Source: Marthasterias glacialis (lineage: Eukaryota > Echinodermata > Asteroidea > Forcipulatida > Asteriidae). Taken from it: a DNA stretch of 64,000 bases. The first letter of the stretch is position 1; each line of letters begins with the position of its first letter. The translations under genes were made by a program, and so were the position numbers. Below, piece after piece: positions 26,655 to 40,420 of this stretch. The notes under the pieces are model-generated. The model was not told where the DNA came from and did no database searches. It saw nothing but the letters and a program-made list of their open reading frames with translations. The stretch is taken from NCBI GenBank assembly GCA_911728455.2, contig OU452233.1:19618426-19682425 (forward strand), in the 5' to 3' direction.

Positions 26655-29600
26655 TTTTTATGAATTTTTACGTTGTCTTTATCCAGGAAAAGAAACAATT
26701 CTCTGTGTCTTTTTTGTTTTGACCCTCATTTCATAAATGGTATATACATACATCCATGTAAGCTTCACACAAGTTGTGCATGATGATAATTTGATGTTAT
26801 CCATGCTCTAGTAAACCCACGGTGAGTTAAGTTATGTACCTGCTGTTCTGTCATGATCATGTATTATCACTTGATGTGATATCATTTGTGCACACCCAGT
26901 ACTTTCATATACTGTTCATGTTGATCCATGCAGTTGAGGTATTAAACAAAAATTGGGAATAAGTGACAGTTTACTAAATCAACATACTGGGATTTAAGTG
27001 CGGCTAAGTTTTTTTTTACACTCAAATCAACGTACTCCAATCAGAGGCTGGAATGGTGAAACAAGTCTGGTGCCTCATCATAAGTTGATAATGACAACTA
27101 AAGTGGTCTTTGTGTATGCAAGAAACTGTATAGTTGGATGTTGTTGCTACTATTGTCACGTAGCAGTCAGAGTTTAAGACCTGGAGTTCTAACAGCATAA
27201 CCCAATAAGATAACAAATTTTCAATTAGTTTTTGCCACCCTCACACTGTATAATGTGTGACTCCATAAAAGAATCAACTGTGTTCCCATCTGAAATAAGT
27301 TGAAAGAATTAACTTTGACAACCTAAATCTTAATATAGAACCATCAAAGCCTGTAAGATTATAATGTTGGCATTTAGCAAGGGACCTGGCTGTCATTGCA
27401 AAGGAGTGTGATAAATGTCTGGACTTTGACACTTAGAAATAGAACACACTGTAAGAAATAACATAAGCTGTGTGAGGTACAGAAGAGTTGGTTAATGGTT
27501 AGATTTGGTTTGATGGAGGTGTGTGTGCAATTACTGGAGCACAAACATTCTTTGCACTTTGAGGTAGTGTGGGTGCTGCCATGTTGATGGAAGTTGCTTT
27601 TGCAATCTTCTTCACGGAAGGATTGTTGTGCAGCTTCAAGCTTAGTGAGCAGAGATTTACGGAAAGTTGCATCTTGAGAAACAAACATGTAAATAAGAAC
27701 CTGGTGCAATGGTACAAGTAACTACATGTAGTCGATTACATACCCATGATGCATTGCAAGTGTCTCACGTAAAGCAAACAAGGACTAGAGGTTTTTTTTA
27801 GGGAAGTAGCTACATGTACTTTGCAGTAGTTTTGTTTAGTGAAGGTATTGCACATTTTTTGTTCAAAATGTTTGTCTTTTCAATGTGGTTTAAGCCTTGC
27901 TGTTGATTCTATACTTGAAATGTGTGAATAGATTCTGTTCTTATAAATTCTCTCTGGAAATGTCACAATAATTACGTACGGTTTATTAATCTCGTCACTT
28001 GATGAAAGGCAAATGTAATGTAGCATTCCTTGCGCCCAGGGCTGCCAGTATTCTGCTACACTGCCAAGGTCCCTTTATTGATCTTGCTGTAACCAACCAA
28101 TGAGTCTAAACCCATGCAATCAATTGTTTTGCGCTCTTGTAAAAAAAATATCCTCTTTGTAATGTCAATTTGTGTGTTTTCTTTTAACTTAAGGGAAAAT
28201 AAAGACATAAGGACCTAGTTACTGTGAAAATGTTCACCATTAAAAGTTTACAAGTGACTGAAGGGAATTCGTAAACTTTGATGTGAACATAATCATGAAA
28301 AAATTTCAGGAAGAAATGTTTTTTACTGGGTTGACAGCTTTTCACGCCACTGTAAATCAATATGCACACTATAATTTGAAAACAAAATTTAATGAGGAGA
28401 AAGAATTGTATTATCTTTATTGACAAAAAGCATCCGAGGCACTTTAAATGTGGATTTATGTGTCAGACAGGACTGTTGTTTGAATGTCTGGAGATTGTCT
28501 CATCTTCTTAAGAATGTACTTTCACACATGAAGATGAAAATGTTTAGTTTATGGTTTGTTTCTTGTGTTTTAATTGAAATACAATTTTCCCCAAGCTCAA
28601 GTTCAAAATACAATCCCTTTAAAGTTTTAACAAATAAATTTCCTGTCTCTTTTAGTCGACAGATGTCATAAATATTCCCACTTGAAAGTTCCTGAAAGCT
28701 AAGTCGATCCAACTGCTATGTTTTTTTTGTGTTTTTTTTCTGATTGAATTCATTGCCTAACCATCTGACATTCTATTAAAAATTGTGGAGAGCCACAAAG
28801 GAGCCTTGTTATGCCATTGGGCAGAGTGAGCACCAACGAGTAGAGAACACTCATGGGGAGTGCCCAGAGAGACCCAGAGCGATACACTGTACTGGCATTC
28901 TCAACCCTCCTCTCTTTTGCCATTTTTACCTCTGACTTTGCTAGGTGCAACTGCTCCAGCATCTTGTTAGGGTAATCAATAGTTGTATGGGAGAATTATA
29001 GATGTATGTGTCACTGTGCTGTCATTGCTAATCAGAGATTTCAATCTTACATGTCTTACTGGTGGTGCTAGTAGATGGTGTGACCTTTTCCTTGGTCATT
29101 CATCTGCGTCTTTGGCTTTTGTTTTTTCTGGAACCCCTCACCTCAACTGTTGGTCTCTTACCTGTCCCTTCTTAATTCATCATTTGTGGGTTTGAAAGCT
29201 GTTTGGATAAAACACCTAGAATTCTACTGAATTGAATAAGAGTGACTCATGGACATAGTGCATTACGAACTAAGCGTGGACCGTACACCGTTTTAATAAT
29301 CAGGCATTGTGTCAAGAGTAGAAACACTGAACCAGTGGATCATCACTTAAAGGCAAACGCTTGTCCGTAGACGGTTTATTAATCAACCTGCCGGCCTAGC
29401 CATCTGCCAATTATCTCAAGCTCTCATCAGTGCGTTGGTTCTCCTGGCATCTGTTAAACCTCCGTAGGCTTTCTTCTATGTACGTATCATCTTGGAGAGG
29501 ACTCTAAGACATGGCTTGTGTTCTTACTCTAGAGTCTCATTATCAATGAAGCAACGTTTGCACATGATAAGCGATGCGTGAATGACAGTATCTTTAACAT

Positions 29601-31135
29601 GCAGGTGTCATCTGGGTGATCGTTTAAAACAAAAAAGCTTGAGTGGAACACTCAATCAGTTGTCGAGTAATGCCACTTTGGCATCATATATTTGTGGGGT
29701 AAGTCATCGCATCACCACGGTAACTGCTGCATGAGTGATGTCACCTTTAACAAGCAGAATCCCTCCTCTTCTCAATCCAACATCTTGTCTGAAGGCTGCG
29801 GTTGCCTTGTCTCTCTGAGTCATCACACATGTATTCATAGCTTACTCCTCTCCCACCTCCGTTGGTCATCTTTTCTTTCATTCACAACGAGGATTTAGTA
29901 TCCACGTAGACCTCAATAGCGGATTGGGATTCCATCAGCTGTTTTCATTATAGAGGAATTCTCAGTCAACAGATTAGCCTGAAATGAGACAGCAATATAC
30001 AACAGGCATGAACTACAGCGGGATTTAACTCTGGACATGACAGTGTCAACTACTGATTTAGTATCGATGGAAACCTTCAACACTTATTTTATTGTAGTGA
30101 AAATACTCAATGAATAAATTGCCATCCTACAGAGATCTTTCAATTTAATTGATGTTAACTTTTATTGGATTCCCTGACGGAGTTATTTATTTTTATTTAA
30201 GAGGAGGATTCACCATCAGCAGACGTTTGGTTCTTGTTTATTACTCAATTACAGTGTGGCTGAGGCCTTTGAATTACAACTGAAATCAACTACATGTGGA
30301 TTGGATTTCATCTTAATCCACTCAATCTGTAACCATCAGGACAATAGTAACAATCTCTTGGAGTTGATATGGATTTTGTCAGTAGTTCGTTGACCTATAT
30401 ATTTATGGTCAAAAGTCAGCCACATTTTCTCCGATGAGCAACAACATTTAGTAATTCTATCAACTCAACTGTTGCATCATATATTTATGTTGGAAAATAC
30501 TTTACATGGATCTGTGTGATTAATTATCATATGACTGACTATGATTTCATAAGAAATCCATTTGCTGTTGTTTTTGACAATCCTGAAGTTGTTGTACCTG
30601 GACGATTCTCCACAAATGTCAAGACTCTTTTATCGGCAAAACTTTTGTGATTAGAGGCATTTGCAACTTAAAGTCTGCCGAGTACCAATTATAAACTGGT
30701 TACCAACTGTAGGGAAGTAATGGATAGTGGAATCGGTTGTACAAGTGAATACTTAGTGTGATTTCAACTACATGTAGGTACATGGAGGGACAGTCACAGC
30801 ACAGGCCCCAAGCCAACCTTGTGTACATTTCAACAGGTTCTATTTCTACACACCTTTATCTGAGGTAGAATTACTGGATGCAAACAGTTTGATTCAATTT
30901 GGGGGCTGCTGCGTCTTTGTTTATCGTCATTTTATTCGGTCTAGAGAATACGTAGCTGCAGGATAATATCAGCATTGGGCGGGTAGCCATACTGAGTTAA
31001 CTCACATGGAGTCTGTATCATCAAAGTTTGTGCATGAGTTGTAAGACTGCCGTATGAAGAGAAACACTAACTAAGCAAGGCTTCTGATAAATATCACAGT
31101 GCAAAAGTAGCGATGTGGAGTGCGTATGATGTAAA

Positions 31136-31152
31136 CCGTAGAGGGCGCCATG
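31136..31152 (+). promoter_or_regulatory. CTCF-like motif
   Basis: CCGTAGAGGGCGCCATG contains YAGAGGGCGCCA, the right part of the CTCF consensus, with one base fewer between CC and AG than usual. Confidence 0.2.
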
Positions 31153-34100
31153 AGATTCACAGTCCGGATCCGTCATCAAGTGCGTGGTTTCCTTGTGAAT
31201 GTGTTGTGGGGCTGTTTGGCTGCAAGAAGAAACCTCTGGTAATTTCAATTACAAAATATTTTTAATGTTTCATATGTTGAGAGTTTTGCAAGTTAAGAAT
31301 TATTCATTTCAATCTATTCTTCATGGTTAAAAACATTTAACAGTTTTCAAAATTTAAGAATGTGTCATTGTCATTGTTCAAGAACATTACTATAAATTGT
31401 TTATTGTGCAACCATTTGTATCTTACATGTATGTCCTTATTAAGCATAATGTGTTGAAGTAATGATGCACATGATGTCAGAAAGATACAGACTATTTTGA
31501 GTTTGATTAGTTTGTAGAGATGAAACCAAATTCAAGATGGCTGCATTGCAGCTTTGAATATAATCTGAGTCCATACATACTTTGTGAGTTGTACATGTTT
31601 ACAAGTAAGTACCCCACAATGTTTACTCAAGATTGATTTTTTCCCTCCCTCTAATGCAAATAAAGAATTTGCCCTATCCAGAGGTAATGAATTATACATG
31701 TGATTATTGTAAGCTCTGTCTAGGTAAAATACCCAACATACTCAAGAAACCAACAAGAAATTTATGATGTACATGAACCGGACATGTATTTAAATTGTGT
31801 TACACTTGTAATGTTTAAGTTCATCTGTTCTGTAAACAGATGAAAACCATCCATGTACATGAAGGACTCTGAGAATATCAAGTCTGAAAATGGTCTCCTG
31901 AAAAAAGTACATCTACTGCACTTGATTTTCAAGATTGCTCCAAAATGATATTCAGTTTAAAAATGGAGTGTATGTTACTACATACCTTGCACTCTATATC
32001 ATGAACAGAAATCAGGGCCTGTTTAGACATATTGTTGTCCTATGCGATGGCATGGGCCTGAAGAACTGCATTGTTGCCATGTCAACCAGAATTTTAAATT
32101 ATGCATTTTGTTATGTGCAAAGATTCAACAGAGTGCAGATTTGGAAGAGAATGTTAAGTGTGTTATGGACATTATCATAAATGACTTGGTGGTACATTGG
32201 ATTGGTAGTGGATGATTCTCATGGTTTCCTTAAAGGTTTAACCATTTTCTCATGTGTCTTACAATTCTAAAAATGCTTAGGATAATAAATTCAACAAATA
32301 ACACTAAGTGAATACTTACAGAGAAAAGAAAGTGCTCAGAAAGCAAATAATATTTTTTACCTTTAATTAAAGAGTTATTTATTTAAAATTTTGTATCAAT
32401 AGTGCTCTGCTTTTGGTGATCCAACTTTGCTGAGAAAAAAAAATTAAAATCACAAGATATTCAAGTTTGTTTCAATGACCTAATTATGTGAACCTTTTCT
32501 CTGAATTAAATTATTCCTCTCTCCATTCATGAATTTTGTAGACATTTCTCATTCCTAAACATTTAACAAAAATGTGTAAAATGTGTACAGGTGTATGATC
32601 AGAGTTGGTGTTTATACATACTACAGCTTGCATTAGCCAGTTAGTTCTCCCTCATCATAGAAAACATGTAGGGATCAATACTGGAAGTGATTATTTTCAA
32701 GGATAAGACTTTGGTGTGCGCTGCTTGTGAGGTACTGATCAATATGAATGAGGTTAATATGGAGCAACAATAATTAAGACAAATTAAAGGGAGTGTAGTC
32801 CCTCCAAGTTTAATTATGGTAAAACATATTTGAAATTTTATTTTGTGAGTTGACTAGAAACCTCGTGGTGTGTGTTTTTCAGAGTGGTATTGTGAGTCAT
32901 TTGAATTGTCATTGTCATTTTAGGAATGGACTAAAACCCATTACACTATAATGATCTGAGTATTCATGCATCTTAATGCTCCATCAATATGTATAGATCC
33001 AGATGTGTCACACTTCAACTCTGCCATGTGAGGGGGCAATTCCTATGGTGGCATGCACTGGTGGTTCTGACTTTGTGGGTTGTTTGAAACGTTCCTTCAT
33101 AATGTAACGTCATTTAATGAATAGATTAATAAGTAACGATGCAGGAGCAGTATGTGATTATATATTTGCAATTTGTCAAAAGCCAATTAGGAAATTTCAG
33201 GTAGATTTACTGTCTGATCAGCGATTGTAATGTTTAGACCCGCATGACCATAAGACAATCATCCTTGGGAAGTACATGTACTGTATGTGTGTAGTTTTGT
33301 GTATTTAAATATGTAAGTTATTTTCTTGAAAATTAATGTAGGTCAGAAGAAATACCTTCTTAAGATGATGCTCAATAAATGAAGTATTAAAATTTCCCCC
33401 TGAAAAGTGTGAAAGGAAACAAAACATAAAGAAAGCATCCTTTAGTACATGTCGGATTACACCAACAGATAGTGATAGTGTTATTTTTGTTCATGATTCT
33501 TTTGCATGACATGAATGATTTATTTTTGCATCATGTAAAAAGGAAGGTCGAATGAGTCTGCAACACTTCAAACTCCTAGAATGACTCATTAGAAACCAGA
33601 TTTAAAAACAATTTTGTTGGAATGTTTGTGTTTGGCATAGCATACAAGTACATAAATGTTTTTACCATACACTGTACAAGTTTATTAGCATAAAATACAG
33701 CACACTCCGTTCACTACTGATGCAGCAAGGGAATATTTGGGATAACAATTTGAAATAACTCTAGGAATGAATTTACAAAAATCCCAGACCAATAAACTAC
33801 ATTACGGTGACACTTGTTTATAAATATATATTGATCATATGTGTATCTGTAAACTGTTGATTTCAACCTTCAAATTACAAGTCTCACACAAATGACAATA
33901 AGAAATGAAAACCTTATAATATGGAATAGTGCAAAAGCTGATGGGCCAGTGAAATGACACCTTAACTGGTCCTGATGGATAGTCACTCAAAACAAGTTAA
34001 GGACAAAACCTGTTTATAATGACATAGTCCATGACGATACGATGTTTCATCTACTGCTTTAGTTTTTCTTATGACATGGTCATTTATTGATAATAATTGA

Positions 34101-34669
34101 GAGCCATTTTAAACAGAGATTGAATAATATCGGCATTTGTAGCTTGATGGATGAACCACGGCTAAGTTCCATCAGTGACTTAATAATAAGCTGTGTTTCA
34201 AGTATCACACTGAGGTGTAAAATTAATATGATTTGGTGACATTTGAGAATTATCTCACACACAAGGTGGCTAGCAATCTATACGTACATGTAAGTGTAGT
34301 GTGACGTTATTAATTTTTTTCAGAGAGAGAGAGACAGAAAGAGAGAATTTGTGACAGAAATTTCCATTTTATTTGAATGGGGGAAAATTAATGTTATGCT
34401 AACGTATGAAGAAAAACAGTATTTGACACTTTTTCTGAAAAAGCCAGAGGACTAAATTGACAGATGTGTACATGTTTTAGTAGGGATAATGGTATTCCCT
34501 TGCCCTGAAAGCCTAAGGCAATTCATTTCACTGCTTTTAGTGGTCTGTCTTGCTCATTTTGGCTGATGTCGACAGGGCCTTGCTGAGAAAGATTTGCCAT
34601 AAAGGACAATTTTATTTGAAAAGAAAATACTTTTTTGATCATGTTCATGGAGAAGTTTGTGTACATGTA

Positions 34670-34921
34670 GGTTTCGAAGTGTTGTTGGAATCAGTTTGAT
34701 TGTTTGTGCTTCTACCAAGCTTGCCTCATTCTGTAGGTTTGGAAGCATTGTTGGAATCAGTTTGATTGTTTGTGCTTGTACCAAGCATGGCTTATTCTGT
34801 AGGTTTGGAAGCATTGTTGGAATCAGTTTGATTGTTTGTGCTTGTACCAAGCGTGGCTCATTCTGTAGGTTTGGAAGCATTGTTGGAATCAGTTTGATTG
34901 TTTGTGCTTGTACCAAGCACA
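34670..34921. repeat. 66-bp tandem array, 3.8 copies
   Basis: Four units begin GGTTTGGAAGCATTGTTGG (the first has CGAAGTGTTG) at 34670, 34736, 34802 and 34868, so the period is exactly 66. The last three are nearly identical and the first is more diverged. A period divisible by three keeps a frame open on both strands: a hydrophobic, Cys-containing 22-residue repeat on plus, and a LIPTMLPNLQN-containing repeat on minus. No start, splice or family evidence supports translation of either. Confidence 0.95.
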
Positions 34922-36957
34922 GAATCATTACACAGATTGGCGCTGTGCATTGACTTCAATGGAGGCCTTTACCGCCATGGGGAAAGAATTCTGGAATGGC
35001 CTGGTCTCTTGTTCATTTTCCATTGTTTATTAACGCTATGGAATAGGGTACATGACACGTGTGAAACTGGTATCATGTTATGCCAAGTTTAAAGCATGGG
35101 GCTACTCGGGGAGATAGATAAAGAAGTACTTGGATTTTATGGCTTTGGATACAGTTTGTTACTGGTAAATACAAAATGTCAAATGTTGTTAAAAATCTGT
35201 GAAAGGAAATGGGCAAGTTTAATTCCAAAAGTTGGAACATGTGTGGTGGTCAGGAAAAGAGAAAATTCTGCTAGTGATGGTCAGGAAATCCTGCGTTTCG
35301 GTTAGGTTTTCCTGGCACAGACTACCGTTGGCAGAACCCTGATACTAATAATAATACAAAATATTAAAATAATTGAATTATTACATAAACAATAAATACA
35401 TTAATAATGATAATAAATGGTTTACGTGTACATGTAGGTATCAAAGCAAACCATGATATACAGGTGCAGGGCATGCTTTTAAAATGAAATACATGATACA
35501 TCTGCACACTTCATTTCATCTCACATTTAACTCTGTTGTGTAAAATAACCTTCGCCAAACTCACACATGCTCAAGGTGGGGATGACTGTCTCATTTAGGC
35601 ATAATTTCATTTCAGTTTGGGTTGCCAAGGACTTTGATGAAAAATACATTTTAGTACGAGTTGCTTTAAGGTAACCACTGTAAGAGTGGGCACCAGTTGC
35701 TTGTGTTATTAGGCTGGTTGTTGGTTCTGGACAATTGTCATCTGGAGTGGACTGGCTGTTGTCAACTGGTAGCATTGATAACTGTATGTCTCAGTAGAGA
35801 TTTGAACCCACTCTGTTTATCTCAAAACTGGTCAAAGTTCAGCCTATTCACATTGGTGGAAGACATAGAGGCTTGTTGATGCAACATCATTGACACATCA
35901 AGTGAACTGTTGAAGACAAAGATGGCTGTGGAATGGGATGACCTGACGATGTTGCTTAATGATGTTGAGGTGATGAATTACTGGATTTTGTCTAAGGTTT
36001 ACAAACTGAACCAGCACATTATTCTGCAAATGTTTTCACTGGTCGTTATCTTTAAACTGACAGTCTCTACAAAGAATTTGGAATACAGCATCTTCAACAG
36101 AAAAGATGACGTTGTCAACTAGGTTTACATCATTGTTACCTTTTTCCCTTGAGGCTTGAATTTTAAATCAAAAGAATTTTTTTTTTGCATTCAATTGTTT
36201 TATGAAAGACTGCTGTGCACCCAACATTTAAGATGAACTTTGTTAGCCAGTTGCGTGAATTATGGTCAGTGAGGGAAAGCATAGATTGACTGTTCCCCTG
36301 CCCATGTCCTGCCAAGAACACATAAATGGGCTCTGGCTGTACATGTCTGTCATTTTCATTGGTCGAGTTTGCACAACACTCTCTGTTAAGAAAGAAAAAA
36401 GAAGTTGACGTATACATGCTTGTTAACTCAAACTGTGCAAAGATGATTAGCAGGTTATAAGTCATTGGGGTCAGAGTTGAAACTTGGTCATTAGTATCAG
36501 GTCAGACAGGTTGCCTGTCATTTACTCCTTCAGAGATAAAGACAGGGTTTGGTTTGCCATGGTTTCATTATATTCCTTAGTTTTATTGGAAGAGTTTATT
36601 TTGTCATGCTTACATATATTTGTGCTTACATGAAAATGTAGCATTTCAATTGACTGTAGCTTAAACATGTACATGTATGTACCTCCATGACATGTAAAAT
36701 GGCCATGTGTGACATCAACCAAACGGTCAAAGGTACACTGACTGCCAAGGACTGACTGGCTAAAGTGTAGTATCATATCATGTTAGTGGCTGTTATCAGT
36801 GATTTTTGAAGAGATTTTCAAGTTTTGGCTAACTCAACACTACCTCCTTTACCCTAAGGGAAAGGACTCTCTTTGCCATCTGAAAGTATTGAAAGATCTA
36901 CTCAAACAACTAAATGTCATTTTTTTCCTTCTCATTTTGTTTTCTTTATTTCTGCAG

Positions 36958-37095
36958 CAATATCACTATCCCGACGAGGATTCAACAGCTTTAGATGGTG
37001 CCCCGCGGCTGGTTCCCGTAGTTGGCTCCAGTGTACCACAAGTGAGAGAAAACATACAGAGCTACGTGTCTCAGTCAACAGTATTGCCAGCTGAG
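36958..37095 (+). CDS. dlg1: DLG exon: MAGUK N-terminal PEST-like linker, part 1
   Basis: The exon is bounded by TTTCTGCAG and GAG|GTAAG in phase 0/0 and encodes 46 codons. It starts QYHYPDEDS, the counterpart of K-YRYQDED in vertebrate DLG1, DLG2 and DLG4, and ends NIQSYVSQSTVLPAE, the counterpart of NVHGYVLQSHISPLK in DLG2. This linker lies between the variable N-terminus and PDZ1 and belongs to the MAGUK_N_PEST family. Discs-large proteins scaffold receptors, channels and polarity proteins at synapses, septate and other junctions, and the basolateral cortex. The intron position just before the KYRYQDED block is shared with vertebrate genes, where alternative first exons are joined. Confidence 0.93.
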
Positions 37096-39918
37096 GTAAG
37101 AGAAATTTGGTTGTCTTTGTCCAGAAAAATTCTGTTAACTTGTTCTGGGAAGGTGCATATGTTGTTTACATTATTGAAAAAGTGTATTAAACGACGAGAG
37201 TACAAGTCCTTGTTTACACCAAGTACAGTTTATAAATGTGGGTTAATTCTTAATTTGACATCATTTTAGATCAAAGGTCTAATCAACGGCGTAAATATTA
37301 GCCCTAAATTGTGCCCTTTCGCAGAAAATGAATTTCCAAATATTTAGGCAAGTTTAAATAAAAAAAATATACATGACATGGCATTTGGGGCACTGATTTG
37401 TTTATTGCAAAACTTTGCTTAGTAAGTTTACTAATAAGCTCTCTGAAATTGGGTAAGCAAAAAAGCAGCCATTGGGTGATATTCTAGACATGCTTGAGTA
37501 AGCCGATTGACATATTTCTTAATACCACCTCTGAGGTACATGTACATGATGGTACAATGTCACTATAATAACAATCCCTACAGCTTAAAACATCAAGCAG
37601 AGTACTAACTTGATTTAGTAATGCTACCACTGCCGCAAACCGCAGCACAATCTGTAATAATATTGACTATGGGTTTAATCTTACGTTGGTACATTTTTAA
37701 TTCCCTTCCCTGAACTCTAATTCTATTATTCTACAGAGGTAAAGAAGTAAAATTACTTTGTGTGAGTCACATTTGGAGACAAGTAATTATGCACTGCCAT
37801 GCTTTACTGATTCATGATTGGAATTATTAATCATCATATTAAAAAAAGATAAAGGAATATTTGTTTGTGTATACATTTATTACAGCCCCAACCATTAATC
37901 TAAATGTTTTAAAACTGGAGGTCACAGATTCAATTCCCACTCTTGTCAGTTATTCTTTGTTCACCCTAAATTTGTTTTAAAACCCCCCTTTTAGTTGAGG
38001 GAAGAAAAGTTACACTAAAAAGCAAAATACATTCTTTAACCCTGGTCCAATTTCATGTAGATATTAGGATGGATCGTAAGATACACAGTTATCTGAAACA
38101 ATTCCAAATTTGATGGGTGACTTTCCAAATTTCAACTGTCATCAAATTTGAGTTTGACAGAAGTCTTTTACTGGATTTTTATTATCACCATATTTTATTT
38201 TACACAACACGCCATACGTTTTTCAGATGTCAGAATGCAATTGGCATGAACACCCACACATTAATATAACTGTGAACATTCATCTCTTCATTGTTAATGC
38301 CCCAAGCATTTACTGTCAGACAGCCCCAATCGCAAAACAAGTCAATTGATATTTTCCCCATTTGCCACGAGAAAAAAAACCCAATCTGATAATTTCATCT
38401 ACGTGGACATTGGAATGAATACAATCATCAAAAGTAAACACATCTTGGTCTGATGAATAGTTGGTTTAGAGGATAAAATAACAAGTTTACATAACTCTTG
38501 ACTCTTTTTTAATAAAAGAAATAACCCAACAATGTTTTTTTCTTCTACTTTTGATTTTATTTTTATACCAGTACAAACGTTGTTCACTTTTATTGGAAAT
38601 GTATTAACCTTTGTTCACTAAGCAAAGCATTAAGTTACATAGAACTTCAGAATTCCTGCATTGTGATTCTTGAATAAGTGATTGACACATTAGTTTAGTT
38701 TCTTGTACTATAAGTTCTTTTTTATTTATTTATTTATTTTTTTAGGAGTACTTTGATAAACTATTTCTGTGTTTGAAAATCAAGACAGATTTAGAGATAC
38801 TACCTCATTGTTATTTCATGAATTATTCAAGAAATACAATGTTTTATCTTCTGTAGAGTGTAAATAATTAGTGAGATCTGAAGTTGTTTACATATTCAAG
38901 GTGCTCGGTTTGGATGAAGACATGCCCTGCCATATGTATCTGATGCTGTCCAAACTATATGTTGGGATTTAAACTGTTAATGTTTGTGAGATTGTAGCAT
39001 AAATGTCATGAATATGCATTTAGGTCTCTTAAATTAGATCATGATAACAAATATGATACAATATTTCTCAATCAAATCATCAAAATGAGGGAGAAGTGTA
39101 CAATTTCCGGTGTTGTATGGAGACAAAACACTCCAGGGATTTTTATGAAATCCGGAAGATCCGGTGGAACTTCCGTTGTCAAAAGAACTTGAAAGCCTCT
39201 GAGATTCAAGGCTTGTTCAAGTTGCATAAACACAGAATAGTGTAATGATATGGAACTGTATTATGCTGTCATAGTCTTTGTTTTGTTCCCTGAATGCAAT
39301 TATACAAACTGACTCTTTGTAATAAAAAATGGACCTGACCGTATTATTGTTCCTGCCTCAGTTTGGTTACACTGATTTGAATGGGACCAAAAGTAAAACG
39401 GTGTAATCAGTGTATGAACACACGTACATGTGTGTCTGGGTGTGTTTGGAACACATGTACAATATACAATATACATATATATGTAAGTGTACATTAAAAC
39501 TAGCTAGTGACATGAAGAAATGTTTTCACATGAATAACCCCTTTTACATATCAAATATTATTTGGAATAATACATTATCTCACTGTCAACATTATGCATT
39601 CATTCACTGGAGTGTAGTATAATTAATGTTTTTAGATAAAAAAAGTACATTATTTACAATGATCTGCATACAAATAAGTATTGCACTATCGAAAGGGAAA
39701 AATAGTCTGGTCTCATGTTGATTTTATGAGAAGAAGTATTGCTTGTTGCTCTTCCACACAGGGAATAAGACAAATTATGAAAGCATGTTTAAAGAGTCCC
39801 AACAGTGTATCAATGGATGAGTATGTGTAAAAACCCGACAATGTATGTCATCACAGATCTGTGATGTCATACAACAGCTTACCATGGTGTGGAAAAAGGA
39901 GTGCCTTATGTTTGTGCA

Positions 39919-39937
39919 TGGAGCCCTCTGTTGGCCA
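39919..39937 (-). promoter_or_regulatory. Strong CTCF-like motif
   Basis: The minus strand reads TGGCCAACAGAGGGCTCCA, which matches TGGCCASYAGRGGGC at every constrained position I checked. It is the best such site in the window and lies about 250 bases upstream of the TATA/CpG patch at 40150. Occupancy is unknown. Confidence 0.35.
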
Positions 39938-40115
39938 TGTGTGGAAAGGTTGAAGGATTTATTCTCATCTCCAGCAGTGATGACAAAACAAGCATGCTTA
40001 AGTGCACTGCAGAGAGCATAGTTTTAACACGATTTCAATTGATTTTATGGCACAAGGGATGTAGTAGCCCTTACAGTATTTCCTTTAGTTTCATTAAATT
40101 CGCCCAAGCTGCATT

Positions 40116-40420
40116 CACAAATACTTTTCGTTACGCAACACCAGGTGCGTTTGTACACCGCACCCTTGTCAGTGCATCCATATAAAAGGTAGCTGCACAT
40201 GCAATCGCCCCTCTCATTTTATCGTGGCTTACCTGTTGCACGTATTGGATCCGGCGGCCAGCACCAGAGTGTGTATGTACAGAGAATTATTAAGTTGGTT
40301 TACGTTTCCAGATTAGAATTCCGTTATTAGTTATTTCGTTCCTAAGTCTTATTGCTGGGGTGCGCCTATTGGCAGTAGTACACAGCTAAGAGGTGCGCCT
40401 CAGCAGTAAGTTCTCTTAAT
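40116..40420 (+). promoter_or_regulatory. TATA-containing CpG-bearing patch; promoter or solo LTR
   Basis: Within AT-rich intron DNA this segment has visibly more GC and CpG. It holds CCATATAAAAGG at 40179-40190, an inverted pair GGTGCGTTTGTACACCGCACC at 40144-40164, and two direct GGTGCGCCT repeats near 40360-40400 followed by GGCAGTAG and CAGCAGTAAG. A TATA box with such surroundings suits either an internal RNA polymerase II promoter or the U3/R part of a degenerate solo LTR beginning near TGTAGTAGCC (40059). No retroviral-type coding sequence adjoins it and no flanking duplication was found. Confidence 0.3.

Larger units (their letters stand above)
8543..36957 (+). other. dlg1: DLG intron 1 (inferred), about 28.4 kb
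   Basis: This lies between the candidate first exon and the first secure DLG exon. It holds two copies of a terminal-inverted-repeat element, a possible second short first exon (16596-16625), a 15-bp array (26061-26153), a 66-bp array (34670-34921), a (CA)n tract and several homopolymer runs. The stretches 8543-12240, 13300-15800, 19274-26060, 26655-34669 and 34922-36957 showed no gene, RNA or repeat I could support. Short upstream exons without a 60-codon frame could have been missed. Confidence 0.55.

Noticed and set aside
28750-29200. GC-richer patch with frames on both strands, possible retroelement relic
   Set aside because: No reverse transcriptase, endonuclease or integrase motif could be found, so naming it an element is not supported.
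29230-30800. Apparent loose recurrence of GGATTTAGTATC / TCATATATTTATG phrases
   Set aside because: Spacing is irregular and similarity too low to call a repeat by eye.
1-36957. DLG L27-domain exons
   Set aside because: I looked for MPV(K/R)KQ-type and L27 helix sequences in the longer open frames and saw none. They may be outside the window or in exons too short to notice, so none is reported.
36799-37269. 156-codon frame containing the first secure DLG exon
   Set aside because: Only 36958-37095 is exon. The rest is intron read-through: the pyrimidine tract translates as hydrophobic residues before CAG, and sequence after GTAAG has no DLG similarity.
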